DNA of 64,000 bases from Lewinellaceae bacterium (GTDB lineage: Bacteria > Bacteroidota > Bacteroidia > Chitinophagales > Saprospiraceae), in the NCBI GenBank assembly GCA_020636275.1, contig JACJYD010000003.1, positions 286,540 to 350,539 of the forward strand. The letters are read 5' to 3'. Below, in pieces: positions 43,842 to 53,011 of this stretch. A program made the position numbers and the translations under genes. Under the pieces are notes generated by a model, which did no database searches, was not told the DNA's origin, and was given only the letters and a program-made list of their open reading frames with translations. How positions within the stretch are numbered: the stretch's first letter is position 1; each line of letters begins with the position of its first letter.

Positions 43842-44358
43842 AGAAGAAAAACCCCTTGTCAACCGCGTCGCAGAAAGCGGATTGGTCACGATCAAGCTGG
43901 AAAATTACTTTCCGGAAGAGCCCTTGCTCCGTTTCGACCTGAAAGATTACCTCTTTATGGAGTTGATCCTGAAGGAAAAAGAATTCCGGGAAGCGCTCAA
44001 AGCACACGATTGGACCCAATATTCCGGCACCAATCTGCTGGTCTATTGCTCATCGGATGCCATCATCCCGGTATGGGCGTTTATGCTCGTGGCGGCTTAT
44101 GCCGAGCCCTATGCCAAAACCGTGTTCCAGGGTACCGAAGAGGCGTTTTACACAACGGCCTTCATTCGGGCGATCGACCAGCTGGATCCGCCGGCCTATC
44201 AGGATCAGCGGGTCGTGATCAAAGGATGCAGCGATAGACCCGTTCCCCCTTCCGCCTATGTCGAACTGACCCGCCGCCTGCGCCCCTTTGCACAGAGCAT
44301 CATGTTCGGGGAGCCCTGTTCGACGGTGCCGATCTTCAAGCGACCCAGAAAAATATAG
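43834..44358 (+). CDS. DUF2480 family protein
   Basis: 174 residues; the start at MNKEEKPLVNRVAESG overlaps the scpB stop, pointing to translational coupling. LVTIKLENYFPEEPLLRFDLKDYLFM, EKEFREALKAHDWTQYSGTNLLVYCSSDAIIPVWAFMLV (in pieces), VVIKGCSDRPVPPSAYVEL and AQSIMFGEPCSTVPIFKR fit DUF2480, a family found mostly in Bacteroidota with no known function. The conserved CS and CSTVPI motifs suggest a metal or active-site Cys role, but this is inference. Confidence 0.88.
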   Translation: MNKEEKPLVNRVAESGLVTIKLENYFPEEPLLRFDLKDYLFMELILKEKEFREALKAHDWTQYSGTNLLVYCSSDAIIPVWAFMLVAAYAEPYAKTVFQGTEEAFYTTAFIRAIDQLDPPAYQDQRVVIKGCSDRPVPPSAYVELTRRLRPFAQSIMFGEPCSTVPIFKRPRKI

Positions 44359-44392
44359 GGATGTCATATCCGGCGTCTTAAAAATAAAAACT

Positions 44393-45292
44393 ATGTTTTC
44401 CCGCAATCCCATCCTTTTGCTGGCCGGTGTTATTTCCGGTATTTTCCTGATATTCCTGCTCGCTTCCAGGAATGGGGATGACGGTGGGTCCTCTCCCAGC
44501 CACCAGCCGATCCCGACGATCGAAAAAGGGCACGTCTATTCATTCGCCGGTGAAGAGCTGCCCATCGACAATTTCGACGTGGCGGAGCGACTTGAGCGGG
44601 AGTTGCTGGTCAACGCGTTTTACCATTCTAATACCATTTTGGCGATAAAAATGGCCAACCGCTACTTTCCGGCGATCGAAAAGATCCTGAAGGAAGAGGG
44701 CGTACCGGAAGACCTGAAATACCTCGCCGTTGCGGAGAGCGGCCTTCGCCCGGTGAATTCCGCAGCTGATGCCCGCGGGGTATGGCAGTTCCTAAAGGAA
44801 ACAGGCGTTCAATATGGCTTGGAAGTGAATAGCGAAGTGGATGAGCGGTACCACCTGGAGAAGTCGACCCGGGCGGCCTGCGCCCATTTCAAGCAACTCA
44901 AGGAGCGTTTCGGCACCTGGACCCTTGCCGCTGCCGCCTACAACTGGGGCGGAGCAAACCTGGCGGAGGCCATGGAGTCGCAGCGCGCCAAGACCTTTTT
45001 CGATCTGAACATCAATGAAGAGACTTCCCGGTATATCTTCAGGGTCGTAGCGCTGAAAGAGGTATTGCTCGACCCGGAAAAATTCGGATTCTCCATTCCA
45101 AAAGACCAATTATACCAACCGCTCGACCGCTTCAAGGTCGTGGAGGTCAATGGGCCTGTTCCGAATTGGGGCGATTTTGCCGAGGAGCACGGAACCAGTT
45201 ACCGCATGCTCAAAATTTATAACCCCTGGTTGCGCGATTCGAAGCTGACCAATAAGGGAGGGAAGACTTATCAGGTCGAGATCCCGAAATAA
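44393..45292 (+). CDS. Lytic transglycosylase (MltD/SLT type) membrane-anchored
   Basis: 299 residues from MFSRNPILLL, with an N-terminal membrane anchor (LLLAGVISGIFLIFLLAS). The SLT fold follows: KYLAVAESGLRPVNSAADARGVWQFL (catalytic Glu at about residue 115), VDERYHLEKSTRAACAHFKQLKERFGTWTLAAAAYNWGGA in pieces, and a C-terminal LysM-like or linker part (YRMLKIYNPWLRDSKLTNKGGKTYQVEIPK). It would cleave peptidoglycan glycan chains without hydrolysis. It ends in the shared bidirectional terminator. Confidence 0.9.
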   Translation: MFSRNPILLLAGVISGIFLIFLLASRNGDDGGSSPSHQPIPTIEKGHVYSFAGEELPIDNFDVAERLERELLVNAFYHSNTILAIKMANRYFPAIEKILKEEGVPEDLKYLAVAESGLRPVNSAADARGVWQFLKETGVQYGLEVNSEVDERYHLEKSTRAACAHFKQLKERFGTWTLAAAAYNWGGANLAEAMESQRAKTFFDLNINEETSRYIFRVVALKEVLLDPEKFGFSIPKDQLYQPLDRFKVVEVNGPVPNWGDFAEEHGTSYRMLKIYNPWLRDSKLTNKGGKTYQVEIPK

Positions 45293-45326
45293 AAAAGGGG
45301 CTCCAACCGGAGCCCCTTTTTTATTG
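45287..45326. terminator. Bidirectional terminator
   Basis: Stem AAATAAAAAAGGGGCTCC / GGAGCCCCTTTTTTATTG with an AACC loop, between the convergent transglycosylase and DsbD genes. It covers both stop codons. Confidence 0.9.
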
Positions 45327-47858
45327 CACCGTCCCTAATTGTTTATACGCTTTGTAGTGATCCAGGCCGCATTCGAGGAAGGATTGGTATTCCTGTACAT
45401 CCGGCGTATAGGCCCGGGGCTCGTTGAGCACTTTGAGGTCGTTGCTCAGCAGCACGTAATAGGGCTGGGAATTCCGGTTGAAGTGGATGGCCTGGAAATC
45501 GGCCCATTTATTGCCCACGGTGCGCATCATGCGGCCACTGAAGGGCGATTGGTAAGGCTCCGCCAGTTTTTCCCGGTCATCGACATACAAGGAGATCAGG
45601 ACGTATTTGTCGCTGATCAGATCCAGTACGCCGTCCTTTCCCCACACATTATCTTCCATTCGGCGACAGTTCACGCAACCATGGCCGGTGAAGTCGAGCA
45701 GGATCGGCTTGCCTTGTTCGCGGGCGTAGGCCAGGCCCAGTTCGAAATCCTTGAAACAGTTGATATTGAGGGGACACTTTTTGGGGTGGATATAGCTGTG
45801 TCCGGCCGGCGGCGCCAAACCGCTGAGGAGGTTGGGCGTGACGAAGGTTTCTGATTGTTCGCTGTAGCTGAAGCCCGTTGCCAGGTAGATCGTCAGGGCG
45901 GCGCTGGCAGCCACCAGGCCCCAGCGTCCGGCACTCAGGGCTTTTCGCGGGCCGTCATGTGGGAAGCGCAGGATGCCGAGGTAGTAGAGCATCAGCAAAA
46001 GGGAGCAGAGTATCCACAAGGCGACGAAAACTTCATAGGGCAGGAATTTCCAACCCATGGTCAGATCGGCTACGGACAGGAATTTGAGGGCCAGGGCGAT
46101 TTCGATAAAGCCGAGCGTAACCTTCACGCCATTCATCCACCCTCCCGATTTCGGCAGGGAGTTCAGCCAACCGGGGAATGCAGCGAAGAGCGCAAAGGGA
46201 AGGGCCAGCGCTACGGAAAAGCCGAGCATGCCCATCAGCGGACCGGCAGGGATGCGTCCCAGCAGGGCAGGACCGCCACCGGTAGCTGTTTCGACCAGCA
46301 GGGTGCCGATGATCGGCCCGGTGCAGGAGAACGAAACCAGCGACAGGGTGAAGGCCATGAAGAAAATACCCAGCAAGCCTCCTTTATCCGCCATGCGGTC
46401 GGACCGGTTGGCCCAGGAACTGGGCAGCGTGATCTCGTAATAGCCAAAGAAAGAGATGGCGAAAACGATGAAAAGGACGGCGAAGAAGATATTGAACCAG
46501 GCATTGGTCGACAGCAGGTTCAGGGCATCGGCGCCGAAGGCGCCCGTGATGGCAAGACCCAGGAATACGTAAATAACGATGATCGAGGCTCCGTACCAAA
46601 TGGCGTTGTTGATGCCTTTTTTGCGGTCGGAACTGCTCTTGGTAAAGAAGCTGACCGTCAGCGGGATCATCGGGAAGACACAGGGAGTCAGCAGGGCGAT
46701 GAAGCCGCCCCCGAAGCCCAGGAGGAAGATCAGCCAAAGGCTGTTTTGTTTTTCCGGCGGGGCCGGTTCCTCATCGCAGTTCTCTCCGGCCCAGTCGTAG
46801 TTGAACGAATAGTTGACCGGGGTATTCTCCAGGTTGTATTTGCCGGTGGGTGCAATGAGCGCCCCTTCTGCTGTGGCGCCGCCGGAGCTGTCGAAAGAGA
46901 AATCCACGTATTTGGGCGGCAGGCATTTTTCATTGTCGCAGCACATAAACTCCAGGCTCCCGGTGATCGGTACCGACGGGTCGATCCAGTTGACCCGTTG
47001 GGTGAAGACCGCTTCGCCATCGACGTATTTGATCACGATGACATCGCCGAACAGGGGGTCGGGGCCCTCCTTCTTGTGGCCTGATTCGGTTACCTCTCCG
47101 ATGCGCTCGAAGTGACTGCCTTCTTTAAAGTAAAAAGAAGTCGGAACGGGGCCTTCGGGAGCGGTGAATTGGGAATATACGCTCCAGCCCGCATCCATTT
47201 TCGCCTTGAGGGTCAGGTCGTATTCCTGACCGGAAACCGGGGTTACGCTGAAAGACCATTTTACCGGATCGAGCATGCCGCCATCGGATGGGAGAGGGGC
47301 AGCAGGCGTCTCGGTCGGGGCCTCGGCTGTTGTACCGGGCTTGGGCGTTTCCGAGGGTTTGGGCTCCGGTTTCTGCGGCTCGGGCGTACCGCCTGCCGGT
47401 TTCTTTTCAGGGGCTTTCAGAGTAAAGGAAAAATCGACATCCGTGGGCGGAAGACAACGTTCATCATCACAGGTCATAAACGTAAAGTACCCCGTGATGG
47501 GTTTGCTCAGGTCGCTGACCTTTACCCGCTGGGTGAATTCCGCATGCTTTTTGTACTTGATCACATTCATGTCGAAGAGCGGATCGAAGCCTTCGTAGCG
47601 TTCGCCGGTCTCCTCGCATTTGCCCACTTTCACATAGTGGTCGCCTGCATCAAATTCAAAAGTGGTGGGGATGGGGCCGTCGTCATCCAGATATTGCGAA
47701 TAGACCGCCCAGTGGGGATCCATCTTTGCCTTAAAGATCAGGTCGAACTCCGTATCGCTGATCGCGCGGTATTCGGTGTCCCACTTAACGGGATTGAGCA
47801 CTTGCGCCATGGCGGAGGTGCTGAGAAAAAGTGCCAGGAAAAGTAGCCAGGGTCTCAT
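45321..47858 (-). CDS. dsbD: Thiol:disulfide interchange protein DsbD with two alpha-type domains
   Basis: 845 residues from MRPWLLFLALFLSTSAMAQ (signal peptide). Two N-terminal DsbD-alpha-like domains in tandem (about 20-145, CDDERCLPP; about 195-310, CDNEKCLPP), joined by a Pro/Lys/Glu/Thr linker (about 146-195). Then the transmembrane CcdA-like core (about 370-640, TPCVFPMIPLTVSFF), and a C-terminal thioredoxin domain (HGCVNCRRMEDNVW, CVNC active site). It moves reducing equivalents from the cytoplasm to the periplasm. A canonical DsbD has one alpha domain; the tandem copy is odd. The 47910-47917 minus-strand -7 box lies upstream. Confidence 0.93.
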   Translation of the reverse strand: MRPWLLFLALFLSTSAMAQVLNPVKWDTEYRAISDTEFDLIFKAKMDPHWAVYSQYLDDDGPIPTTFEFDAGDHYVKVGKCEETGERYEGFDPLFDMNVIKYKKHAEFTQRVKVSDLSKPITGYFTFMTCDDERCLPPTDVDFSFTLKAPEKKPAGGTPEPQKPEPKPSETPKPGTTAEAPTETPAAPLPSDGGMLDPVKWSFSVTPVSGQEYDLTLKAKMDAGWSVYSQFTAPEGPVPTSFYFKEGSHFERIGEVTESGHKKEGPDPLFGDVIVIKYVDGEAVFTQRVNWIDPSVPITGSLEFMCCDNEKCLPPKYVDFSFDSSGGATAEGALIAPTGKYNLENTPVNYSFNYDWAGENCDEEPAPPEKQNSLWLIFLLGFGGGFIALLTPCVFPMIPLTVSFFTKSSSDRKKGINNAIWYGASIIVIYVFLGLAITGAFGADALNLLSTNAWFNIFFAVLFIVFAISFFGYYEITLPSSWANRSDRMADKGGLLGIFFMAFTLSLVSFSCTGPIIGTLLVETATGGGPALLGRIPAGPLMGMLGFSVALALPFALFAAFPGWLNSLPKSGGWMNGVKVTLGFIEIALALKFLSVADLTMGWKFLPYEVFVALWILCSLLLMLYYLGILRFPHDGPRKALSAGRWGLVAASAALTIYLATGFSYSEQSETFVTPNLLSGLAPPAGHSYIHPKKCPLNINCFKDFELGLAYAREQGKPILLDFTGHGCVNCRRMEDNVWGKDGVLDLISDKYVLISLYVDDREKLAEPYQSPFSGRMMRTVGNKWADFQAIHFNRNSQPYYVLLSNDLKVLNEPRAYTPDVQEYQSFLECGLDHYKAYKQLGTVQ

Positions 47859-47909
47859 ATCAAACTGATTTTCCAATGAAAATTGGGCGATGGGCTTTTT
47901 AGGGAACCT

Positions 47910-47917
47910 CAAAGATA
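47910..47917 (-). promoter_or_regulatory. -7 box TATCTTTG for dsbD
   Basis: TATCTTTG on the minus strand (47917-47910), 52 bases from the start at 47858. Confidence 0.5.
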
Positions 47918-47987
47918 CAATTGTGGTTCGATCTGGAACAGCGATTTTGATCACAATAATAATACTTTAACGCCCTGATGACAAGAA

Positions 47988-48980
47988 TCAGAGGCCGCCC
48001 GTGTACCAGGGGCTGTAGGCGAGGGCCAGCCCGCCCACCAGCATGAGCAGGTGGACCACTTCGGCCCATTGCGTGGGCATGGCCGAAAAACTGATGGAGA
48101 AAAACGCGGCTAATGGAATGGCGGGGATCAGCCAATGCGTAATATCGACCTGGGATTGGAACAGGAAGGTCAGCCCGGAAAAGAGGAGGAACCCGTAGAG
48201 TAGGGAAATTTTCTTCTGGACCTGCATGATCCGTTTTTGGAAGTAATTGCCGCTGCTCAACAGTACCACGATGACCAGAAGCACAAAGACCCCCGTTTTC
48301 AGGTAAAAAAGACCATCTTGCCCGGTCTGAAAGTCGAAGAACCCCAGGTTTTGATGGAATTGAACCGCCCAAAATTCCGGTATGCGATCCAGCATAAAAA
48401 AGGTGGTGCCTGTCAAAAAATAGGGGGTGAAAGCGCCGAAAAGAATGGTGATCAAATCCCGGAGGTTATAGGCCCGAAGGGTGGAGGTTCCCCACATGGC
48501 AAACAACAGCAGGCCGATGTTAGAAAAATAGAACAGGCTGGCCACGCTTATCCAGAAACCCACATTGAACAGGCGACCGGATACGATCGGCACTTTGTAT
48601 ATGCCCATGATCTCAATGAGTGCCATGAGCAAAAACGTATTTCCAAACAAAACCGGACCGGGATGCATAAACTCCGGGATCATGGAAGCAAACAGACAGT
48701 AAAAGACACCCGGCAACAGGTTGGATTCGTTGTTGATGCGATTCCCGTTTATCATCAGGACCAGCAGGACGGCCTGCAAAAAAACCAGCAATAAACTGAT
48801 GAGCTGAGTATAGACAGCTGCCCAATCAGCCATGCCGGAGGCAACCAACTGGCCCAAAATGCCCGGGGTAGTTGAGGCTACCGGCAGTGGAGCAGTAAAA
48901 AAGGATCCGTAAAACAGTACCAGGTATATCAGGAACAGTACGGATGCCAGGACTTGATTGGTTTTGAATATTTGTAACAC
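47988..48980 (-). CDS. Multi-pass membrane protein, DUF6427-like
   Basis: About 330 residues. The GTG at 48980 (VLQIFKTNQVLASVLFLIYL) is preferred; an earlier GTG at 49001 would lie in a palindrome. About nine hydrophobic helices, with RINNESNLLPGVFYCLFASMIPEF, LLMALIEIMGIYKVPIVSGRLFNVGFWI, LRAYNLRDLITILFGAFTPYFLTGTTFF. The length, the early N/Q-F-K start and the long helix order fit the Bacteroidota family DUF6427, called by pattern only. Function unknown. Confidence 0.7.
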   Translation of the reverse strand: MLQIFKTNQVLASVLFLIYLVLFYGSFFTAPLPVASTTPGILGQLVASGMADWAAVYTQLISLLLVFLQAVLLVLMINGNRINNESNLLPGVFYCLFASMIPEFMHPGPVLFGNTFLLMALIEIMGIYKVPIVSGRLFNVGFWISVASLFYFSNIGLLLFAMWGTSTLRAYNLRDLITILFGAFTPYFLTGTTFFMLDRIPEFWAVQFHQNLGFFDFQTGQDGLFYLKTGVFVLLVIVVLLSSGNYFQKRIMQVQKKISLLYGFLLFSGLTFLFQSQVDITHWLIPAIPLAAFFSISFSAMPTQWAEVVHLLMLVGGLALAYSPWYTGGL

Positions 48981-48997
48981 GCGATGAATTATATAAA

Positions 48998-49017
48998 GCA
49001 CTTTGTTTACAAAGCGC
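48998..49017. repeat. Palindrome GCACTTTGT/ACAAAGCGC
   Basis: 9-bp arms with one mismatch and a TT spacer, in the leader of the DUF6427-like gene. It is the sister of the palindrome at 22694-22715 and shares the right flank CTTTYxAAATTTAA. Confidence 0.6.
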
Positions 49018-49072
49018 CTTTCAAATTTAAATAGCAGTTTTTTAATTTACAGTGTCCTAAAACACTAGAATC

Positions 49073-49080
49073 CAAAGATA
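49073..49080 (-). promoter_or_regulatory. -7 box TATCTTTG for the DUF6427-like gene
   Basis: TATCTTTG on the minus strand, about 93 bases upstream of the GTG at 48980. It is divergent from the pth promoter. A hairpin AGTGT / ACACT (49051-49066) follows. Confidence 0.5.
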
Positions 49081-49092
49081 AAAAAAATGCCA

Positions 49093-49125
49093 TTGCCTCT
49101 ATTCACCGCGAAAGCCCTATTTTTG
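49093..49125 (+). promoter_or_regulatory. Bacteroidota-type promoter (-33 TTG, -7 TATTTTTG) of pth
   Basis: TTG at 49093 and TATTTTTG at 49118-49125, 25 bases apart, fitting -33/-7 spacing. This would start a leader of about 60 nt before pth at 49193. Confidence 0.6.
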
Positions 49126-49192
49126 CATTCAAAATATGTGGATACATCGGCTTTTTTGCCGCTCTTCCGGGGCGGCCACTCAATCCGACCCT

Positions 49193-49753
49193 ATGAAGTA
49201 CCTGATTGTCGGCCTTGGTAATATTGGCTACGAATACGAAAATACGCGCCACAATATCGGTTTTTCCGTAGTGGACTATCTCGCCCGTGAGGCGGAGGTT
49301 TCTTTCAAAGAGGATACCCTGGGCGCTATTGCCCAGTTCCGGCATAAAGGCCGCACCTTCGTGCTCCTCAAACCGAATACCTACATGAACCGCAGTGGCA
49401 AGGCGGTTCGGTATTGGCTGCAAAAACAAAAGATCGAAAAGTCCAACCTGCTGGTGGTGCTCGACGACCTCAACCTGCCTTTCGGCACGATGCGGCTGCG
49501 CGGCAAAGGTAGCGACGGCGGTCACAACGGCCTCAAGGACATCGATCAGATCACCGGCGGCAACGACTATGCCCGCCTGCGCCTCGGCATTGGCAGCGAG
49601 TTCCCGCGCGGACGCCAGGTCGACTACGTGCTCAGCCCCTGGACATCGGAAGAAGCGGATAAACTACCGGAACTCTGCCAGCGCGCCGCAGAGGTCGTCA
49701 AGAGCTTCGGCGCCATCGGCCTGCAACGGACCATGAACCAGTATAATGGATGA
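49193..49753 (+). CDS. pth: Peptidyl-tRNA hydrolase (Pth)
   Basis: 186 residues. MKYLIVGLGNIGYEYENTRHNIGF (split) gives the family start, with N10 and catalytic H20. Then LLKPNTYMNRSGKAV, LLVVLDDLNLPFGTMRLRGKGSDGGHNGLKDI in pieces, and RLRLGIGSEFPRG. It cleaves peptidyl-tRNA released from stalled ribosomes. The start is taken at the ATG after a long in-frame upstream stretch that lacks family sequence. It overlaps the GT39 gene by 8 bases. Confidence 0.95.
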   Translation: MKYLIVGLGNIGYEYENTRHNIGFSVVDYLAREAEVSFKEDTLGAIAQFRHKGRTFVLLKPNTYMNRSGKAVRYWLQKQKIEKSNLLVVLDDLNLPFGTMRLRGKGSDGGHNGLKDIDQITGGNDYARLRLGIGSEFPRGRQVDYVLSPWTSEEADKLPELCQRAAEVVKSFGAIGLQRTMNQYNG

Positions 49754-51848
49754 AAACGGAACCGGACGGGAAAAGGCCTGGGTTAAATACCTGATCCTGC
49801 TGCTGCACCTCGGCGTCCTGCTCGCGTATCACCAATCCGGATACCTGGGCCATTATGGCTTCGACGACCTGCACTACGCCCAACTGGCCCACGACCTGAA
49901 CCACGGGATCGTCGATTTTAACAACCACTATTCCTACCGGATCTCCATCATCGGTCTTACGGCTTTGTCTTACAAGCTTTTTGGCGTGTCGGATTTTGCC
50001 TCCGCCCTGCCGCCCTTGCTCCTCTCGGCCGGCATCCTCTCCCTGGTCTTTGCCCTTTTGAGAAACAAGCCCTGGACGACCCTCTTCGCCGGACTGTCGC
50101 TGACCACCTTCTCCAATTGGTACCTGTTCTATTCCGACAAGCTGATGCCGGATATCTACGTGGCATTTTCGGTGATGGCTGCGCTGTTTATCCTCCACAA
50201 ATACAAATACGGCAGCCCAAAGAACCGGCCGGCCGGATATGCCCTGCTGTTTGCCCTGGCCTTGCTGTTCGGCTTCATTTCCAAAGGGACCATTTTGTTG
50301 GTCGCGCCTTTGCTGCTCTACCTTGCGGCAATCGATCTGATCTACAAGAGAGACCTGCGGTTCTGGGCTTATTCGGCTGTCTTTGGAGTAACCCTTCTCG
50401 CCGTATACTTTGCCGGCATCTGGTTCCTCACCGGCGATTTTGCCAAACGCTTCGAAGCGATCGTAAACAACAGCTACCTCAATCTCTGCAGTTACGACCA
50501 GCAACCCTGGAAATATCTTCTCGGAAGGATCTCCTATCAGTTCTTTAACCTTACGGTCTACGACGGGCTGTTTACGGGGTATGTTTTTGTGCTGGTTTAC
50601 GTGCTCCGGCGCCGGGTGCGGGATTATTTCAGGTTCGAAACGCCATTTTCTTTCTTCCTGGTTTCCAGTGTGATCCTGTTCCTGTCGGCCAATTTCATGT
50701 CGACCTCATTTTCCGCCTATACGCCCATGTGCCTGGATCCGAGACACTATCTTTTTTTAGTACCGGTCGTTTCCATTCCCGCAGCCTCCATTCTGACAGC
50801 ATTTTTAGAGAAAAAAAAAGGCGGCTATTTGCTACTTCTCCTGCTGGGTCTGCTGTCGGCGTTGTCCTTTTTCCTTCCGGGAAATGCCTTTTGGGAGCTT
50901 TTTCTCCCACTTACCGCGCTTATCCTGCTGTATTTTCTTTTCGGGAAAAGTGCGGGGGCGCGGGTGATTTTCATGCTGCTCCTTGCCCTTGTGCTGGCCA
51001 TAAAACCGTTCCACAGCCTGAAATATGCCCGGAAGGTCCGCTACCGGGCGCAAAAGGAAGTGGTTTTCGATCAGATCCTGAACCGGAAAGAGGACTGCTA
51101 CGTCATTACGAACGAGGTGCAGAAAAGGCTGGGCGACTACTATTCCGGATTTGAAAAAAATGGAAAGACCTTCCTGAGCTACGGGAAATTTGACCCGGAT
51201 ACGCTCCACGACCGGAAGATCTTGCTTCTGACGAACGGCTACACCCGCTATTTGAGCAACACCAGCCGCCAGGACCTGCCCCTTTATGCCCGGCAGATCG
51301 ATCCGGCCAACCCCAGGATTTACGAAGATTCGAGCCTGGGGATGTCCATTTATGAAATGAATAAACTGGTCATTCCGGAGCGGGCCGGGCGTGAGCTGCT
51401 TCACAGCTCGAACGGATTTGAACGGGCCGTCGAATATTGGGTGCAGGACGATGATCTCCTCACTTCGGAGCCTCGCCGGGAAGGCGACCGGTCGATCCGG
51501 GTGGAAGAATTTTCTGCCACCTTTGCTTATCCGTTGGATTCCCTGCGGCTTACCAGCCGAAAAGGCTTTGTCATTTCGGGGCGGGTTTTCTGTTTTTTTC
51601 CGGATCGGCCACATGCGACCGTGGTGGTATCTGTCGAAAAAAATGGAGAAGCCTACATCTGGAAAGGCTTTCCGATCGACAAGTACATCAAGGCCTACTC
51701 CAACTGGTGGCCGGTACCCTTCTCAACGGATGTGATCAGGGGGGAGGAATTCAAGGAGGGATCCACGCTGAAGGTGTATTTGTGGAATCCGGAAAGGAAA
51801 ACGGCCTGCATCGACGATTTTGAAGTTTCGATCTTCGAACTAGAATGA
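49746..51848 (+). CDS. GT39-family (ArnT/PMT-like) membrane glycosyltransferase
   Basis: 700 residues. N-terminal signature FDDLHYAQLAHDLNHGIVDF (acidic pair typical of GT39 first loop), then about eleven helices (LGVLLAYHQS, LLLSAGILSLVFALL, YLFYSDKLMPDIYVAFSVMAALFIL, ISKGTILLVAPLLLYLAAI, LYLLLLLLGLLSALSF). The last about 240 residues are outside the membrane, beta-rich, starting YRAQKEVVFDQILNRKEDCYVIT. It would move a sugar from a lipid carrier to an envelope acceptor. It overlaps pth upstream and, tail to tail, the next minus-strand gene by 9 bases. Confidence 0.88.
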   Translation: MDENGTGREKAWVKYLILLLHLGVLLAYHQSGYLGHYGFDDLHYAQLAHDLNHGIVDFNNHYSYRISIIGLTALSYKLFGVSDFASALPPLLLSAGILSLVFALLRNKPWTTLFAGLSLTTFSNWYLFYSDKLMPDIYVAFSVMAALFILHKYKYGSPKNRPAGYALLFALALLFGFISKGTILLVAPLLLYLAAIDLIYKRDLRFWAYSAVFGVTLLAVYFAGIWFLTGDFAKRFEAIVNNSYLNLCSYDQQPWKYLLGRISYQFFNLTVYDGLFTGYVFVLVYVLRRRVRDYFRFETPFSFFLVSSVILFLSANFMSTSFSAYTPMCLDPRHYLFLVPVVSIPAASILTAFLEKKKGGYLLLLLLGLLSALSFFLPGNAFWELFLPLTALILLYFLFGKSAGARVIFMLLLALVLAIKPFHSLKYARKVRYRAQKEVVFDQILNRKEDCYVITNEVQKRLGDYYSGFEKNGKTFLSYGKFDPDTLHDRKILLLTNGYTRYLSNTSRQDLPLYARQIDPANPRIYEDSSLGMSIYEMNKLVIPERAGRELLHSSNGFERAVEYWVQDDDLLTSEPRREGDRSIRVEEFSATFAYPLDSLRLTSRKGFVISGRVFCFFPDRPHATVVVSVEKNGEAYIWKGFPIDKYIKAYSNWWPVPFSTDVIRGEEFKEGSTLKVYLWNPERKTACIDDFEVSIFELE

Positions 51849-52907
51849 GCCCAACCACTCTTCCAGTACCCTCCTGAGGGTTTCGCCATGATCATCGGGG
51901 ATGGCAAATCCCGGCAGTTTTTCCGTTTCTTCCAGGGCTGTTTTCAGATCGAGTTGATCCTGATCCTGGGTGTAATACCAGCCATTTTTTTGTCCAAACT
52001 CGGCCAAGTACTCCTGTTCGGGCTGGCCGGGCGTGGCGACGAGGAATGCCTTTTTGCCCATCACGGCGAGGTCCATGATCGTGCTGTAGCCTGTTCGGGA
52101 GACGATGATGCGGCTTTCGAGGATAGCCTGGTTCAATTGGTTGGAGTCCATGAAAGAGCGGACTTCCACGTGCGGGTGTGGGAAGAATTGTTCCAGTTTT
52201 TCGGGTTTACCCTGAACGATCAGGCAGTGGTAGGGTAGGGGCCCGGTTTGTTGGATAAGGAGGCGTTCCCATTCACTGCGCTGGGGTTCCGGGCCGGAGA
52301 GGATGGCGAGCACGTCGTATTTTTCCGGTCGATGGCCCGCTTGCATGCGGGTCAGGGGGCCGACGTAGCGGAGGTTGGGTAGGTGGATATGATGTGCCAG
52401 CGACCCGGAGAGATTGGTCTGGCCTTCGAAGTCAGGGATCCAGCAACTGTCGTAGCGGCGCAAGATGCGCCGGTGGAGGAAAGTAGCGATCTTGCCGATC
52501 AGGGGCGGCTGGGTCAGGATGCGGAGTTGATGGGAGAGGACCACACAGGGGGCTTTATCGGTAAAGCAGCCAAGCCGGTTGTCGGAGATCACCGCATCGA
52601 TCCGGTGCTCGGAGATCCAGGATTCGATCTGGCGGTGTTCGCGGATCAGGGCCCAAACCACTTTTGGCATCTGGAGGATGAGGAAATAGAGGAGGCGTTT
52701 TCTGGGATAGCGCACATCGTAGGCCGGTAATTCCAGGGCGGGCAGATCGGGAAATTCCCTCCTGAGCAGGTCGAGGGCGCGGCCATCGGAAGCGAGCCAG
52801 ACTTCGTGTCCTTGTTGTTGTAGTTCGTGGATAATAGGGATGCAGCGGGTGGCGTGACCCAGGCCCCAATTAAGGGGGGCGATGAGGATGCGTTTGGGGG
52901 ATTTCAT
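51840..52907 (-). CDS. Glycosyltransferase, MurG/UDP-glycosyltransferase type (GT28-like C-terminus)
   Basis: 355 residues. N-terminus RILIAPLNWGLGHATRCIPIIHELQQ with the GHATR loop, then EVWLASDGRALDLLRREFP, ISDNRLGCFTDKAPCVVLSHQL, and C-terminal nucleotide-sugar-binding parts (SRTGYSTIMDLAVMGKKAFLVATPGQPEQEYLAEF). It fits the large group of GT-B enzymes like MurG and UgtP. Donor and acceptor are unknown. It is likely involved in envelope glycan or glycolipid synthesis. It overlaps the convergent GT39 gene by 9 bases. Confidence 0.85.
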   Translation of the reverse strand: MKSPKRILIAPLNWGLGHATRCIPIIHELQQQGHEVWLASDGRALDLLRREFPDLPALELPAYDVRYPRKRLLYFLILQMPKVVWALIREHRQIESWISEHRIDAVISDNRLGCFTDKAPCVVLSHQLRILTQPPLIGKIATFLHRRILRRYDSCWIPDFEGQTNLSGSLAHHIHLPNLRYVGPLTRMQAGHRPEKYDVLAILSGPEPQRSEWERLLIQQTGPLPYHCLIVQGKPEKLEQFFPHPHVEVRSFMDSNQLNQAILESRIIVSRTGYSTIMDLAVMGKKAFLVATPGQPEQEYLAEFGQKNGWYYTQDQDQLDLKTALEETEKLPGFAIPDDHGETLRRVLEEWLGSF

Positions 52908-52932
52908 CCCGAAATTTCGATAAAGTTTGGAA

Positions 52933-53000
52933 AGTTTTTAAGTTTATAAGGGTATAAGTTTTTCTCATCAAAAACTTATACCCTTATAAACTTAAAAACT
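52933..53000. repeat. Long perfect inverted repeat (31-bp arms)
   Basis: Arms 52933-52963 and 52970-53000, beginning AGTTTTTAAGTTTATAAG, with a CTCATC loop. It lies between the GT28-like gene and the mini-lipoprotein and shows no gene-end T-run. Confidence 0.8.
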
Positions 53001-53011
53001 AAAAAACCATC

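Noticed and set aside
45855..47084. 409-residue ORF on the plus strand
   Set aside because: Antisense to dsbD, rich in Q, E and G as in shadow frames.
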